64,000 nucleotides of DNA, taken from assembly GCA_964017045.1 (NCBI GenBank), contig OZ024798.1, forward strand, positions 25,323,347 to 25,387,346, read 5' to 3'. This document shows, in pieces, positions 23,408 to 34,795 of this stretch (position 1 is its first letter; each line of letters begins with the position of its first letter). Below the pieces are notes generated by a model, which had not been told where the DNA came from, ran no database searches, and was given only the letters and a program-made list of their open reading frames with translations. The position numbers and the translations under genes were made by a program. This DNA is from Omphiscola glabra. Its lineage: Eukaryota > Mollusca > Gastropoda > Lymnaeidae.

Positions 23408-24214
23408 CTGTAGCTAATGATATGTAGTCATTCACCCTGACATAGTGCGGGCGATTTGTTTTAATGAGTTCAGTATCCACGCTCGAATATTTGAAATGAC
23501 ACTTAACGAATGAAGCGTTTTAATCGTTGGGTGTAGTTGGAAAGTGTTAAATGCTAATGAGAAGTCTAAGAAAAGCACCCTGGAATATTTTTTAGGGCTG
23601 TCCGTGTGATGGTAAAGTCTCTCCGATAAAAGTAAGATGGTATCCTTGGTACATCTGACCTATATATAAGCATTGTTGTGGGGGGTCAAGGTCTATAGTT
23701 TCTGAGGTTTTCCATAAACCTTTGGTGTGGCATGAGTTTCATAAAATTGATGTGCCTCTTTGATATGTTTGTATTAACAATAATTAAATTTGAACAATTC
23801 AACCTTTGCCTGCGACTCCCAAATGATAATCTTAGGCGTTTATAACAATGGCTTCGCACTCGAACAACGTTTGCGAACCCTTGGCACATACTGTGTCGGA
23901 GATATTTACTCAAAAGAAATGACCAGCATGTAAATTATTAAATATAGATATCCAACACAGAACGGAAGAGTGAATGATAACTATCCTCTAATTAACCAGA
24001 TCTTTTAGCAAGATGGCGCTATTTTGCAGCAACGTGGCGACCAGCCGATACAGTCTGAGAAGCACTGAACAATGAAATTCAAATAACTGAACTTTTTTTT
24101 TGGGGGGGGAATGGAAGCTCCTCGAGAGTACCTGAATAATCTGGCCGCAATAAACATGTTTTACGGTGGCTGCTTAGGACAGGATTTTATCTGCCTTACC
24201 TCAACAAGGCATGC
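23408..24214. other. Intron 1, unique segment
   Basis: No repeat, RNA or coding domain recognised. Confidence 0.4.
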
Positions 24215-24306
24215 ATCAGGGGTGCAGACATTTAGGGGTGCAGACATAAGTGGGGGTGCAGACATTAGGGGGTGCAGACATAAGGGGAGGTGGAGACATT
24301 AGAGGT
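24215..24306. repeat. Short 17-20-bp array (ggggtgcagacat)
   Basis: About five imperfect copies of ggggtgcagacataag. G-runs follow at about 24335, 24378 and 24500. Confidence 0.8.
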
Positions 24307-24714
24307 GAAGATAAGGCAAATAATCGTTGAAAAGGGGGGGGGGGTTGGAGGGAAGAGATAACAGCAATGACGCTATTTGGGGGGGGGGGGGATATTTGAT
24401 GGGCTCAGGTGAGATTGGGGGTGTGTGGGGAGGAATTCTTCTAAGTGTATTTTATTTATAGTTTGAGGCATTCGAGTTTTTACAATGAGTAGGTCTTGGG
24501 GGGGGGGGTGTGAACTACAGGAGGAGATCTGCAAGAGGAGGTCTGCAGGATGAATATTTAAAGCTGGAGTTATAGACAAGAAAATCGATAATGGAGGAAT
24601 ATACATATAGACAGCTTTAATGACAATTGGCCTGTGAGTAAACATCATATGTGACTATTGGACTGGAAGTATACATTGTGACAACTGGACCGGAAGTATA
24701 CATAATATGTGACA

Positions 24715-24975
24715 ATTAGCCATTTAAATAAAGCTGTACATTCAAATAAAGGTGTACATTCAAATAAAGCTGTGCAGTTAAATAAAGGTGTGCAGTTAAA
24801 TAAAGGTGTGCATTCAAATAAAAGTCTACATTTAAATATAGATGCACATTCAAGTAAAGGTGTACATTTCAATAAGGTGTACTTTGAAATAAAGGTGTAT
24901 CTTAATATAAAGGACTACATTCAAAATAAAGTGTACATTCAAAATAAAGGTGTCTACTCGTACAAATGTGTACAC
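24715..24975. repeat. 18-bp minisatellite (attcaaataaaggtgtac)
   Basis: About 14 imperfect units. AATAAA occurs in most of them, but a tandem context makes real polyadenylation signals unlikely. Confidence 0.9.
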
Positions 24976-25210
24976 ATTTCTTTCTAAGCGATTGTGCCAT
25001 AAGGACTTGAAGATGTCTAAAATAGCTCAGAGGGCTATTGACAGGGTTACAGTTCATGGATTAATAGGTTATCTTAACTGGTTTGAATGAAGACAATTTC
25101 AGTTGTTTGAACTTCGGCCTGGGGAGCAAGCTGCACCATTGTTAAGATGGCACGGATTCAACGCTTAATAAAAATTTCAACAAAACATTTTGTGATCATC
25201 TATGTTCAGG

Positions 25211-25370
25211 TATTGAGAGAGAGACGGAGTGAGAGAGAGGTGGGAGAGAGGTGGACAGAGAGAGATGGAGAGAGATTGAGAGGGGGAGAGAGATGGAGAG
25301 AGAGATGGAGAGAGAGATGGAGAGAGATAGAGGGGGGGAGATAAAGAGAGGAGGGGAGAAGTGTTTAAAA
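25211..25370. repeat. GA-rich simple repeat (gagagatggaga)
   Basis: Purine-only tract on the + strand with gagagagatgg units. Confidence 0.9.
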
Positions 25371-25403
25371 AAATGAAGCTCTACCAGTAAATTCCTCCTC
25401 GGT

Positions 25404-25592
25404 TTAAAATCTCCAACACCCAGTGTTTAGAACATAAGTATCTATTGTTTCGCCATCTCGACATCCCAACACCCAGTGTTTAAAACATAAGTATCTATTG
25501 TTTCGCCATCTCGACATCCCGACACCCAGTGTTTAAAACATAAGTATCTATTGTTTCGCAATCTCGACATCCCAACACCGAGTGTTTGTTAC
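25404..25592. repeat. 53-bp tandem repeat
   Basis: Three and a half copies with core cacccagtgtttaaaacata and gtttcgccatctcgacatcc. Confidence 0.92.
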
Positions 25593-26454
25593 AGCATATC
25601 ATAGAAGGCGAAAAGAAAAGAACGTGGGAGGGGGGGAGGGGGGACCTCTGACGTAACATAGATTTTTCCGACAAATATTTTCAGCGTTTCTTTTCTTCCT
25701 CCCCCCCCCCCCCCCCCCCCAAATTTTAAATTGCGCCATTTCTCATGCGCTCCAAAATTCAGGCTCGCTTGAAGTTATCGCAGGGCCAAAAAAAAAATGC
25801 TTTTCTGTTTTTCTTTTTTTTTTCCCAACGCCAATTTCTACCTTAGCTTCAGATTTCCCTATCAGGATAATTTGACTCCTGTTAAACTCATTGTCGTCGT
25901 TTTTATCCCCCAGTTTCTCATCGTTTCATTTCTCTCTTACCTGCTGCCCGGGAAGGGGGTTGGCTGTCTTGTCAATCCTGCTGTGCACCCCCCCCCCCTT
26001 TTTTTTTTCTAGCATTCTCTAGCCTTGACCTTCACTTGTGCTACCCACAAATGAATAAAAAAAATAAGTTATACCACTCATTGAATGTTTAAAATGTCGG
26101 GGGGGGGGGGGGGGGGGGGGAGTGTTCAGCCTGTCTTGCCACAACAGGGAAGTGGATAGAGTTTTTGACACCCTGGGCTGACCTTGATTTTGCCACCAAA
26201 AACCTCACGTAAACTACGAATACAAAATACGTATCAGAGTTAAGCCATATATAAAACTCCAGACGTGAGAAAAGCCACTTATCTGTCCGTTCGTGAGAAT
26301 CGGTCACCATAATTGGTGTGTCCTAATGAACCGCAAAAGCAACCCCGCCCCACTCATAAAGAAGTGCCGCCCCTGTGTGAAGGCCCCTGGGTGAAGGCCC
26401 CTTCGTCCAGTCTTGATACACAAAGGATGCAGCATGTCCCCTTCAACCACTTCA
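25593..26454. other. Intron 1, homopolymer-rich segment
   Basis: Contains a C20-class run near 25701-25720, a C11-T10 tract at 25988-26008 and a G22 run at 26099-26120. No gene recognised. Confidence 0.5.
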
Positions 26455-27112
26455 ACATGGGACCTACAACCCTATCAAACATCATGTGCCCTACAACCCT
26501 ATTGTACACCATGTGCCCTACAACCCTATTGTACACCATGTGCCCTACAACCCTATCATACACCATGTGCCCTACAACCCTATCATACACCATGTGCCCT
26601 ACAACCCTATCGTATACCATGTGCCCTACAAACCTAACATACACCATGTGCCCTACAACCCTATCATACATCATGTGCCCTACAACCTTATCATACACCA
26701 TGTGCCCTACAACCCTATCATACACCATGTGCCCTACAACCCTATCATACACCATGTGCCCTACAACCTTATCATACACCATGTGCCCTACAACCCTATC
26801 ATACACCATGTGCCCTACAACCTTATCATACACCATGTGCCCTACAACCCCATCATACACCATGTGCCCTACAACCTTATCATACACCATGTGCCCTACA
26901 ACCCTATCATACACCATGTGCCCTACAACCCCATCATACACCATGTGCCCTACAACCCTATCATACACCATGTGCCCTACAACCCTATCATACACCATGT
27001 GCCCTACAACCTTATCATACACCATGTGCCCTACAACCCTATCATACACCATGTGCCCTACAACCTTATCATACACCATGTGCCCTACAACCTTATCATA
27101 CACCATGTGCCC
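26455..27112. repeat. 27-bp minisatellite (ccctatcatacaccatgtg)
   Basis: About 24 units, with accttatc as the main variant. The period is nine codons, so frames on both strands stay open (297 codons +, 250 codons -). No non-repeat domain is attached. Confidence 0.96.
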
Positions 27113-27782
27113 TTCAACACTTCAATCTACAACTATATCCTACACCATTTTCCCAGCAGCCCCTATCACACAGTATGTGGTTTTCAACCCAAATGACACA
27201 AAATAAAATTATAACATAACACTGTATTTCTTCCCTGTTTTACTTACAGATATACATAGGCGCACACATTTAACCTCTGACCTTTGCTGAGGCTATCCCG
27301 GCATCGCCGACATAATGGGAATGTCCTCATTATTCTTTTTCTTAAATTGAAAAGACGATATCAAAATCGAACCTCTAAAATATAGTTAGGTGTTTTCTAT
27401 TTGTTTTCGGTATCTGAAAGCCGCAGCCAACCATTTAATCAAGCTTCCAAAAGCAACAGTTAGGCGACTACACTTGACACATTTGCGACTATTGCCTCCT
27501 GTCTTCCAACCCCCAGTTCATAACGCCATTGCCGAGTGAGTAGCCCTTGTAACCAGTGAATTATCCCCTTCAGAACCACGCAGAGTAACATCGCGAACCC
27601 CTCTGGAACATAGGAGCCAGAATGATCAATTCATTGATCGTGGGCCCTCAAAATAAAGAAGAAGAAGAAAAGAAGAAGTCATAAAAAAAAACTCCGCATT
27701 ACGTGACCAGTTTGTTGGAGTGTTTTCTATTTATTTGTTGTTGTACTTTAACTGATGTATTGGTTATTGGATTAGTTTTCTG
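27113..27782. other. Intron 1, unique segment
   Basis: It ends in a gaagaagaagaaaagaagaag tail at 27658-27678 after an aataaag block, which resembles a SINE 3' end, but I see no A/B-box head. Confidence 0.4.
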
Positions 27783-28232
27783 TTGAGTGGATGGATGGAT
27801 GGATGGAAAGTTGGATCAATAGATGTATGGACGGTTGGATCAATGGATGGATGGACGGTTGGATCAATGGATGGATGGATCAATGAATGGATGGATGGAT
27901 GGATGGACGGACGGTTGGATCAATGGATGGATGGACATTTGGATCAATGGATGGATGGACGGTTGGATCAATGGATGGATGGACGGTTGGATCAATGGAT
28001 GGATGGATCAATGAATGGATGGATGAATGGATGGACGGACGGTTGGATCAATGGATGGATGGACGGTTGGATCAATGGATGGATGGACGGTTGGATCAAT
28101 GGATGGATGGACGGTTGGATCAATGGATGGATGGACGTTAAGATCAATGGATGGATGGACGGTTGTATCAATGGATGGATGGATGGTTGGATCAATGGAT
28201 GGATGGTCGGTTGGATAATGGGTGGATGGATT
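27783..28232. repeat. TGGA-based minisatellite (ggacggttggatcaatgga)
   Basis: About 20 units of 24 bp with inserted atggatgg steps. The tryptophan-rich open frames are repeat artefacts. Bases 28233-28610 are unique with a G11 run near 28535. Confidence 0.94.
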
Positions 28233-28610
28233 GATAAAATAAAAAGAACATTTTTTATCCTTATCAATGATTGTTTTAAAGCACGTGCTTGGAGAGATAA
28301 TCCGGCGTGCTGGAAGAGATTATCCCACCTGGCCACTCCCGTCTCCTAGCATCCTTGGGCAGCAAGTCTCAGGTGGGACGTGTGATAACCAAAGGTTTGG
28401 AGATAAATCTAGATGGAAGGGTCGGTTTGGTAGAGGGGATAGGGTGGATGGGGGTCGGTTTGGTATGGCGATAGGGTGGAGGGGACTGTTTTCTGGTAGG
28501 GGCAAAGGGTGGTAGGATAGGGTTGAAAAAGTGGGGGGGGGGGGGTCTGTTCGGCCTGTGACTGGCTTTGTCACGCTGATTTTACTGCGCAATAATAACA
28601 TAGACTACAC

Positions 28611-28823
28611 AAACAGACCCGTAATGAATGAGATCGGTGATGTTCGCCACCACAACGTCAAGTCCGATCACATCGCAAACTAAACAGACCCGTAATGAAT
28701 GAGATCGGTGATGTTCGCCACCACAACGTCAAGTCCGATCACATCGCAAACTAAACAGACCCGTAATGAATGAGATCGGTGATGTTCGCCACCACAACGT
28801 TAAGTCCGATCACATCGCAAACT
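28611..28823. repeat. 71-bp tandem repeat, exactly three copies
   Basis: Copies 28611-28681, 28682-28752 and 28753-28823 start aaacagacccgtaatgaatg. Only one or two bases differ among them (cgtcaag/cgttaag), so this is a very recent triplication. Bases 28824-29454 are unique. Confidence 0.97.
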
Positions 28824-29454
28824 GAGGTGCATTTTTACGTTGCGTACATTTACAATACACCTATTTTAGATTTAAACCAAAACAACTAAAGAAAATGAGA
28901 GCGTCGCTCTGTTGCATAAAACAATGTGGAAATCGACCGTCCAATATTTGTTTATAGCCCTGTGGGGCGCTCTGTTAGGGACCATAAATAGTTAAAAGGA
29001 ATGGGTCAATTATCAGAGATGGTTATTTCTCCCCGTGGCCTCGCCCTATTCGTCTATGGATTATGTCGTGTCTACGGTGGTGGACGTTTTTGTCTAGACG
29101 GGAGGATTATCCCCGTGAGGATTGTGATTAGCGGACTAAAGATTACGTCTCCTGTGAACTGGTTGGACTTTGACCTCTGATGGGGGGAATAAACTGGCCT
29201 GTGTTTGAGAGAGAACGGTGTCCTCTTGCAAGTCCGAAGACCTCACCGGCTCAAGCTGACCACACAAACAGAAAAAGGCAAACGCACACAAAGACAAATA
29301 CGCGTGCAAACAATTGACCTTGAAAGGAGGGCCCGAGTCTGGCGGGCGCTGATCGGTCGCCATTCGCGTCATTTACGCCAGGTTTCTTACCTCCAATTAG
29401 TCGACCAGGGCCGCTCAAATAAAAATGCCGTTATGGCTATAGTGTAGCTGAGAG

Positions 29455-29945
29455 CTGACGGCCTTTAAATAGGACCACTTTTGCCTCGGTCCCATCTCCT
29501 TACCATACGATTCATCTACAATTAGACCAGAACGACTAACAATGCTCGGGCTTTATTTTAACTGAGACCTGACTGTTTTTAAATAGGACCTTTTTTGCCT
29601 CGGTCCCATCTTTCTACAACACTATTAGCCAACAATGAGACCAGTCGTCACCGATCAGGGAATCCTTATAATGCAAACCACCAAAAAACGAATCCTTCCC
29701 CCCCCCCCCACCCCCAAATAAAAAAAAAGGTCATCTAGTGATGAATCCCAAAAATTGCACACAACAAAGCAGCAGATCTCCCCCCCCCCTTTTTTTTTTT
29801 ACAACCGCTCCAAGAATATGATAGGATTTCAAGTGATGTGGTTTACACCACACACAGGTATATCACATAAAAACGACTAACAATAGTAGGGCTTTATTGT
29901 AACTGCGAGCTGACTGCTTTTAAATAGGACCACTTTTGCCTCGGT
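29455..29945. repeat. Dispersed ~113-bp repeat (tttaaataggaccacttttg)
   Basis: Copies of tttaaataggacc, ttttgcctcggtcc and acgactaacaat blocks at about 29466, 29579 and 29920. The last copy runs directly into the 18-bp array. Confidence 0.8.
29729..29874. repeat. Dispersed duplicate A1 (pair with 30901-31050)
   Basis: Shares gtcatctagt(g/a)atgaatc, aacaaagcagcaga, a C-run and gtggt(t/c)tacaccac with the second copy, in the same orientation. Here the C-run is C10 followed by T11. Confidence 0.8.
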
Positions 29946-30340
29946 CCACTCTTTCTGCTCGGTCCACTCTTTCTGCTCGGTCCACTCTTTCTGCTCGGTC
30001 CACTCTTTCTGCTCGGTCCACTCTTTCTGCTCGGTCCACTCTTTCTGCTCGGTCCACTCTTTCTGCTCGGTCCACTCTTTCTGCTCGGTCCACTCTTTCT
30101 GCTCGGTCCCCTCTTTCTGCTCGGTCCACTCTTTCTGCTCGGTCCACTCTTTCTGCTCGGTCCACTCTTTCTGCTCGGTCCCCTCTTTCTGCTTGGTCCA
30201 CTCTTTCTGCTCGGTCCCCTCTTTCTGCTCGGTCCCCTCTTTCTGCTCGGTCCACTCTTTCTGCTCGGTCTCCTCTTTCTGCTCGGTCCCCTCTTTCTGC
30301 TCGGTCCCCTCTTTCTGCTCGGTCCCCTCTTTCTGCTAAC
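29938..30340. repeat. 18-bp minisatellite (ctcggtccactctttctg)
   Basis: About 22 units, with cggtcccctctttctg dominating the right half. It is nested in the ~113-bp repeat, whose tgcctcggtcccatctttct is the evident seed. Six-codon periodicity opens frames on both strands (135 +, 154 -). Confidence 0.96.
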
Positions 30341-30615
30341 TAAACTATTCGCATACAATTAGACCTGTTGCTTAGCAACGACTGTCAGCCTTCATTTCTA
30401 AGGCCAAACGATCGAGAAAATACACGTCATGTAATTAACGTTTTAAACTAATCATCATCTGTCCAGGGGATCATATTTCACCTACATCCCCATCCCCCAA
30501 TTACACGCACACACACACACATGTTGTCCTGCACAACTGCTACACTCACACACGAGATCATTGACGTGTCATTGCGGGTCTTGTCATTTTCTAAGACAAT
30601 AATATCTAGAATGTT

Positions 30616-30802
30616 CAGAGGCATAGTTAGGGGGGCAGGGGGGACAGGTGTCCCTGGAAGCCAGACTAGCTAGGGTCGCCTAAATGTGCTTTGATATTAT
30701 TTTATTTATGAAAATAATGGGTTTGAGAGTTTAAAAAAGTAAGGGAGGTTCTTTAAAATGAATCTTGTCCCCGGGCGCCAAAACACTCTAACTACGCCTC
30801 TG
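30616..30802. mobile_element. CAGTGGCGTA-type hAT MITE, copy 1
   Basis: The termini are cagaggcatagtta and taactacgcctctg. It is flanked by perfect 8-bp duplications agaatgtt (30608-30615 and 30803-30810). The interior shares aaatgtgctttg, aaaataatgggtttgag and cttgtccccgggcgcc with the copy at 34.6 kb. Confidence 0.88.
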
Positions 30803-30900
30803 AGAATGTTGGAATCTGAATTCCGAGGCCTCAGTCGTAGGATTTTATGGGAGTCAGAGTCTAACCTATTGAGAAACTCTTCATTCCGCACAAATTGACA

Positions 30901-31050
30901 AACACGTCATCTAGTAATGAATCTCAAAAATTGAAAAGAACAAAGCAGCAGACCCCCCCCCCCCCCCTCAACCACCCCCAAAAGTATGATATGTTTTCAA
31001 GTTTCAAGTCATGTGGTCTACACCACCCACAGGTAGATCCCATAAAAATA
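30901..31050. repeat. Dispersed duplicate A2 (pair with 29729-29874)
   Basis: Same block order as copy A1, with a C-run of about 15 and no T-run. The 31051-31593 stretch is unique, and its 146-codon open frame matches nothing I know. Confidence 0.8.
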
Positions 31051-31593
31051 CACACTACCAAGTGGCGGATAGCCTCTAAAAAAATGACAGGCTATCATGG
31101 AGCATACCAACCATCTCTTGAATTCGCTGTCAATGAATGGGTATTCCCCAATTCTCGCGTTGAAAAGCTTCAGGAGATTCCCCTCCCTCCCATCCGCACC
31201 GTGAACTGTTATCCCCTGACCTTCATCCGGTTGCTTCACCTGTCTCGTGCAGCGCACGGCCGGGTACATGATGACCTAGCACGGAGACATTCTTCTGATA
31301 ACATTAAGTCATTTGTTTTAGGCCAGGGTAGCTGAGTATGACATGCCAACCAAGGCTGGGTGGTTTTATTGATGCGATCACCTGGGAAGCCGATATTATA
31401 ATCTCAAACTTCAAAAAATATCCAGGCTTGTGAGATGGTTTTAAGGGGTTGGGGGGGAGCAAGGTATATGGGGATAGGGTTGCACCTGTGCAAGAGTCTC
31501 ATCCTGGACAGATCTCGCTGAGTTTATCGGGAGATGGTTTTGTGGTTGGTGTTTTCTGTGGCAAAAGCTACTAGCCTGTATCACGTTACACTC

Positions 31594-31735
31594 TTGCATA
31601 TTTGCCCCAGTGTACAAATACTTATTATCCCTTGGTGTACAATTGCATATTTTCCCCCGGTGTACACTTGCATGATTTCCCTCGGTGTACACTTGCATAT
31701 TTTCCCCCTGTGTACACTTGCACATTTTCCCCGCC
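31594..31735. repeat. ~28-bp array (gtgtacacttgcatattt)
   Basis: Five imperfect units of ggtgtacacttgcatatttt with C-runs. Confidence 0.85.
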
Positions 31736-34014
31736 ACTATGAGGATGAGAGAGATGGGTGGAGAGCATGTTCGTTCATTGCTACTGTCAGGTCCACTCAG
31801 ACCGCACTTAAACCACAACGGGATCTGGTCTTCCTGGAACCTGTTTCCTTTCCCCGTGATTCGGTTCGAGTCGTAGAGCACAGTTAATGGCTGGGTGTGG
31901 AGTGGGGAGTGGGTTCTGATGACTTAACTTGGTATCCAAGTTGTTGTTTTTTTTTTTTGTGGGTTGAATAACCCCTGGAAAGTTCATGAATTTGGTAAAT
32001 ACTTCCATTAATCTTAAAACCAGTTGCTACAAAGGCAATCTGAATTGAACATTGTCTACTGATAAATTCAAAATACAAAGATTCATGTTGATGTATATGT
32101 AATTTAGCTTTGTAACAATCTACACTTAATTGATCGATTGATTGATTGATCGATTGATTGATTGATCAACACAGAAATGCTGTGACCCCCATGACCTGGT
32201 TGTGTTTATACGCAAATCTTTTATTTTTAATTGTTACTAAATAGTCATGTTGATTTATAATATTTTTCTAAACTATTATAAAACATATTGGAACTATTTA
32301 GTAAATGATTTAATTGTTTTAAGTTGCCAATGCGACGTACTGACTCTTAGCGTCATTAAAAAAAAAAAGCTTAGATATATACACTGCTGCCCGGGTGCTT
32401 CGAGTGACTTGTGGCGCTGAGTTTCTTAGGATCGGTTCTAGCAATTCTGGCTTCTCCTTGTTATAGAGTAAATTTTTGACGTACTAAATAGCGAAAAAAA
32501 AATTTCATAATAATTTTACAATCTGTGAGATCATAAGGGCGTTAATATAAATGGGTATTGCACTTTCTCATACGTATGATTTCATAAAGCACATCCACAA
32601 TAGAACTGCATACTAGCTGCAGCTAGAAGTTACATAAGACCGTGTCCATCTCCCCGCTATACACAATATGGCCATGTAGATTTGATGTATTCTGAACACA
32701 AAATAAAAATTGGGAGAAAATCGATAATTCTGCTATTCAAATTCGAACTAACTCAACCCTCTTTTGTCCCGCGTGTCCTGTTCAGAGATATCATGTTTGA
32801 GGTTATAGAAACGGCTACTGGCCACATTAACGGGTACTGACCACATTACACGGGTACTGACCACTTGATACGTGTAATATGGCCACATGTTACGTGTAAT
32901 AGTCACGTGATATCTGCTAATAAATCGTCTTCCCTAATACATTTAGATTTGATAAAAAATGGCAGTTGTATTCCTCTTTTATGCTTCTCTGCTCTTGCAC
33001 TCCTTTATATTACTCTGCTTATTTACTTCGTACATTACACCTCTATTTCACACGTTAATTTGCACCGCTGATTTATTCCTACATTTTATTCCGCGATCTT
33101 ACATTGTAATTCTTCATATTATTCCTTTATTCATCTTTTTTACTCCTTTATATCACTAATCAATATTCTATTTTACACCTCTTTTTTTACTCCTCTAGTT
33201 TCACTACAACCCTTATTAAGAGATTATATTTCTTTAAACATTTACCAACGCCGTTGTTAAATCTTTTGCTGTTGGTCTCTCTATTCACCTTGCAAATAGA
33301 TTTATCGTCTTAACGTGAGTCGCTATGCCTAAGTTTGAGGATGGGTGCAAAGAAACACACACAAAAATAGGATTAAAAAACATGGAGATCGAGTAGGGTT
33401 GTCTGGGGCGGGACGGGGGGGGGGAGCACAGCCAACATTCCAAAGGGTGGTAAACTTAGGATCAATAAACCATGCAGTTGCTGTCTGGGGGTGAACCCAG
33501 GGGCCAAAACTCTGTCGGAGTCAATTGTTCACTTGATTGCTGGCGTAGTAAGAGATGGAATTCACGCGCTCTTGGCCCATCTCCAGCACTGCGCGTGTAT
33601 CAAGATGGCTGCTGTTTGCAATCTGCAAGCAGCGCAGCCATCTTTAGTTTTGGTGGATCTGGGATTTGATGTAAAGATTTCATTGAATCGTTTATTAATG
33701 GCAATGAGTTAAGTTTTTTTATAGTTGGCGTCTGAGTAGGATCCTAAATTAATAACAAAAGTTGCTCAAATTGCTATTGATATATTTTTTTAAAAGTTAT
33801 AATTTAATAAACGAGTCATTCTCGATTGACGCCTAGCAGTCTCTCTCCCCCCCCCCCCCCCAACCCCAATGTAATGATGAATTCACAATCACTAAGATTT
33901 CTGTATGTTGCATTTCAATACACTTTGTCAGTGCATTTTATTGATGAGACTGGGCGAGGAACAGGACGCGTGCATTGCATTATTTTGTTTTACTGTATAG
34001 TATATATGTGCATT
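31736..34014. other. Intron 1, mostly unique AT-rich segment
   Basis: Contains a (gatt)n tract at 32130-32167 and a weak gg(g)tactgaccacatta repeat near 32825-32870. No coding domain or RNA gene recognised. Confidence 0.45.
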
Positions 34015-34155
34015 CAAAAATAAATTTGACGAAAATTTTAACGTGTGAACTGAAAAATAGATTCGACCAAATTTCTGTTCGATCAAATTTCCATCGATCA
34101 ATTTTCTGTATAGACAAAATTTCTTTCGATCAAATTTCCGGTAACCCGGACCGTC
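34015..34155. mobile_element. Fold-back MITE family, one-sided copy 2
   Basis: Carries aaatttgacg(a/c)aaa, gttcgatcaa, caaaatttctttcgatcaaa and ttccgg in the same order as the right half of the 48.1-kb element. The left half is missing. Confidence 0.5.
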
Positions 34156-34576
34156 AGCATCCACTTTTGCGGTACCCGAAGTAATGAAATATTCTTTATT
34201 ATTATAATGTATATAGGCCTGCTCTATACATTTACCCATTTAATTAATTGTAGCCAAATGTGCGCTGGTCTATATTGGATTCACGGAGACCCGGAAGTAT
34301 GGACTTTGAGTTTTAGAAAAAAATAATGATCGACCTTGACACATTTAACTTTGCCCTAGTTATATGGCAGAAATGACTGAAGTAAAGAAAGCCCACCGCA
34401 ATGGACGAATATTTATTTTTTTTTTTTAGATTGCAAAAGAAAAGTTTTTGCTGTTGTTTTTAATCTGTCGCCAACAGTACAATTTGAACAAAGTGCTGTC
34501 GAATGTTTGCGCCGAATCTGTTTGACTACAACCGTCGTAAGATGTGCGGCGCCTGGTTGTACAAGTGCATACCAAC

Positions 34577-34795
34577 CAAAGGCGTAGCGTAGGGGGGGCA
34601 GGGGGTACAGATGTCCCCGGGCGCCAGCTAGTTAGGGGCGCCAAAATGTGCTTTGGTATTATTTTATTGATGAAAATAATGGGTTTGAGAGTTGAAAAAA
34701 AAGGAAAAGAGGGCGCTTTAAAATAAATCTTGTCCCCGGGCGCGAATCTTGTCCCCGGGCGCCAAACACTCTAGCTACGCCACTGATACCAACCT
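34577..34795. mobile_element. CAGTGGCGTA-type hAT MITE, copy 2
   Basis: The termini are caaaggcgtagc and gctacgccactg, with perfect 8-bp duplications ataccaac on both sides. The interior is like copy 1, with an added tandem of cgcgaatcttgtccccgggc near the right end. Confidence 0.9.

Noticed and set aside
24715..24975. Multiple polyadenylation signals (AATAAA)
   Set aside because: AATAAA is part of the 18-bp repeat unit, with no gene ending here.
26313..27206. 297-codon frame with CPTTLSYTM repeats
   Set aside because: A 27-bp unit without stops; the opposite strand is open for 250 codons too.
27560..27690. SINE with gaa-repeat tail
   Set aside because: No tRNA-like A and B boxes seen and no second copy in the window, so mentioned only within the segment note.
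27783..28349. Trp/Met/Asp/Gly-rich repeat protein
   Set aside because: TGGA-based simple repeat with no start context or domain.
29894..30358. Arg/Ser-rich minus-strand frame resembling an RS protein
   Set aside because: The 18-bp array gives six-codon repeats in several frames. The RS look is compositional.
30895..31335. 146-codon frame on the + strand
   Set aside because: It overlaps a dispersed duplicate and a C-run. No family resemblance or splice support.
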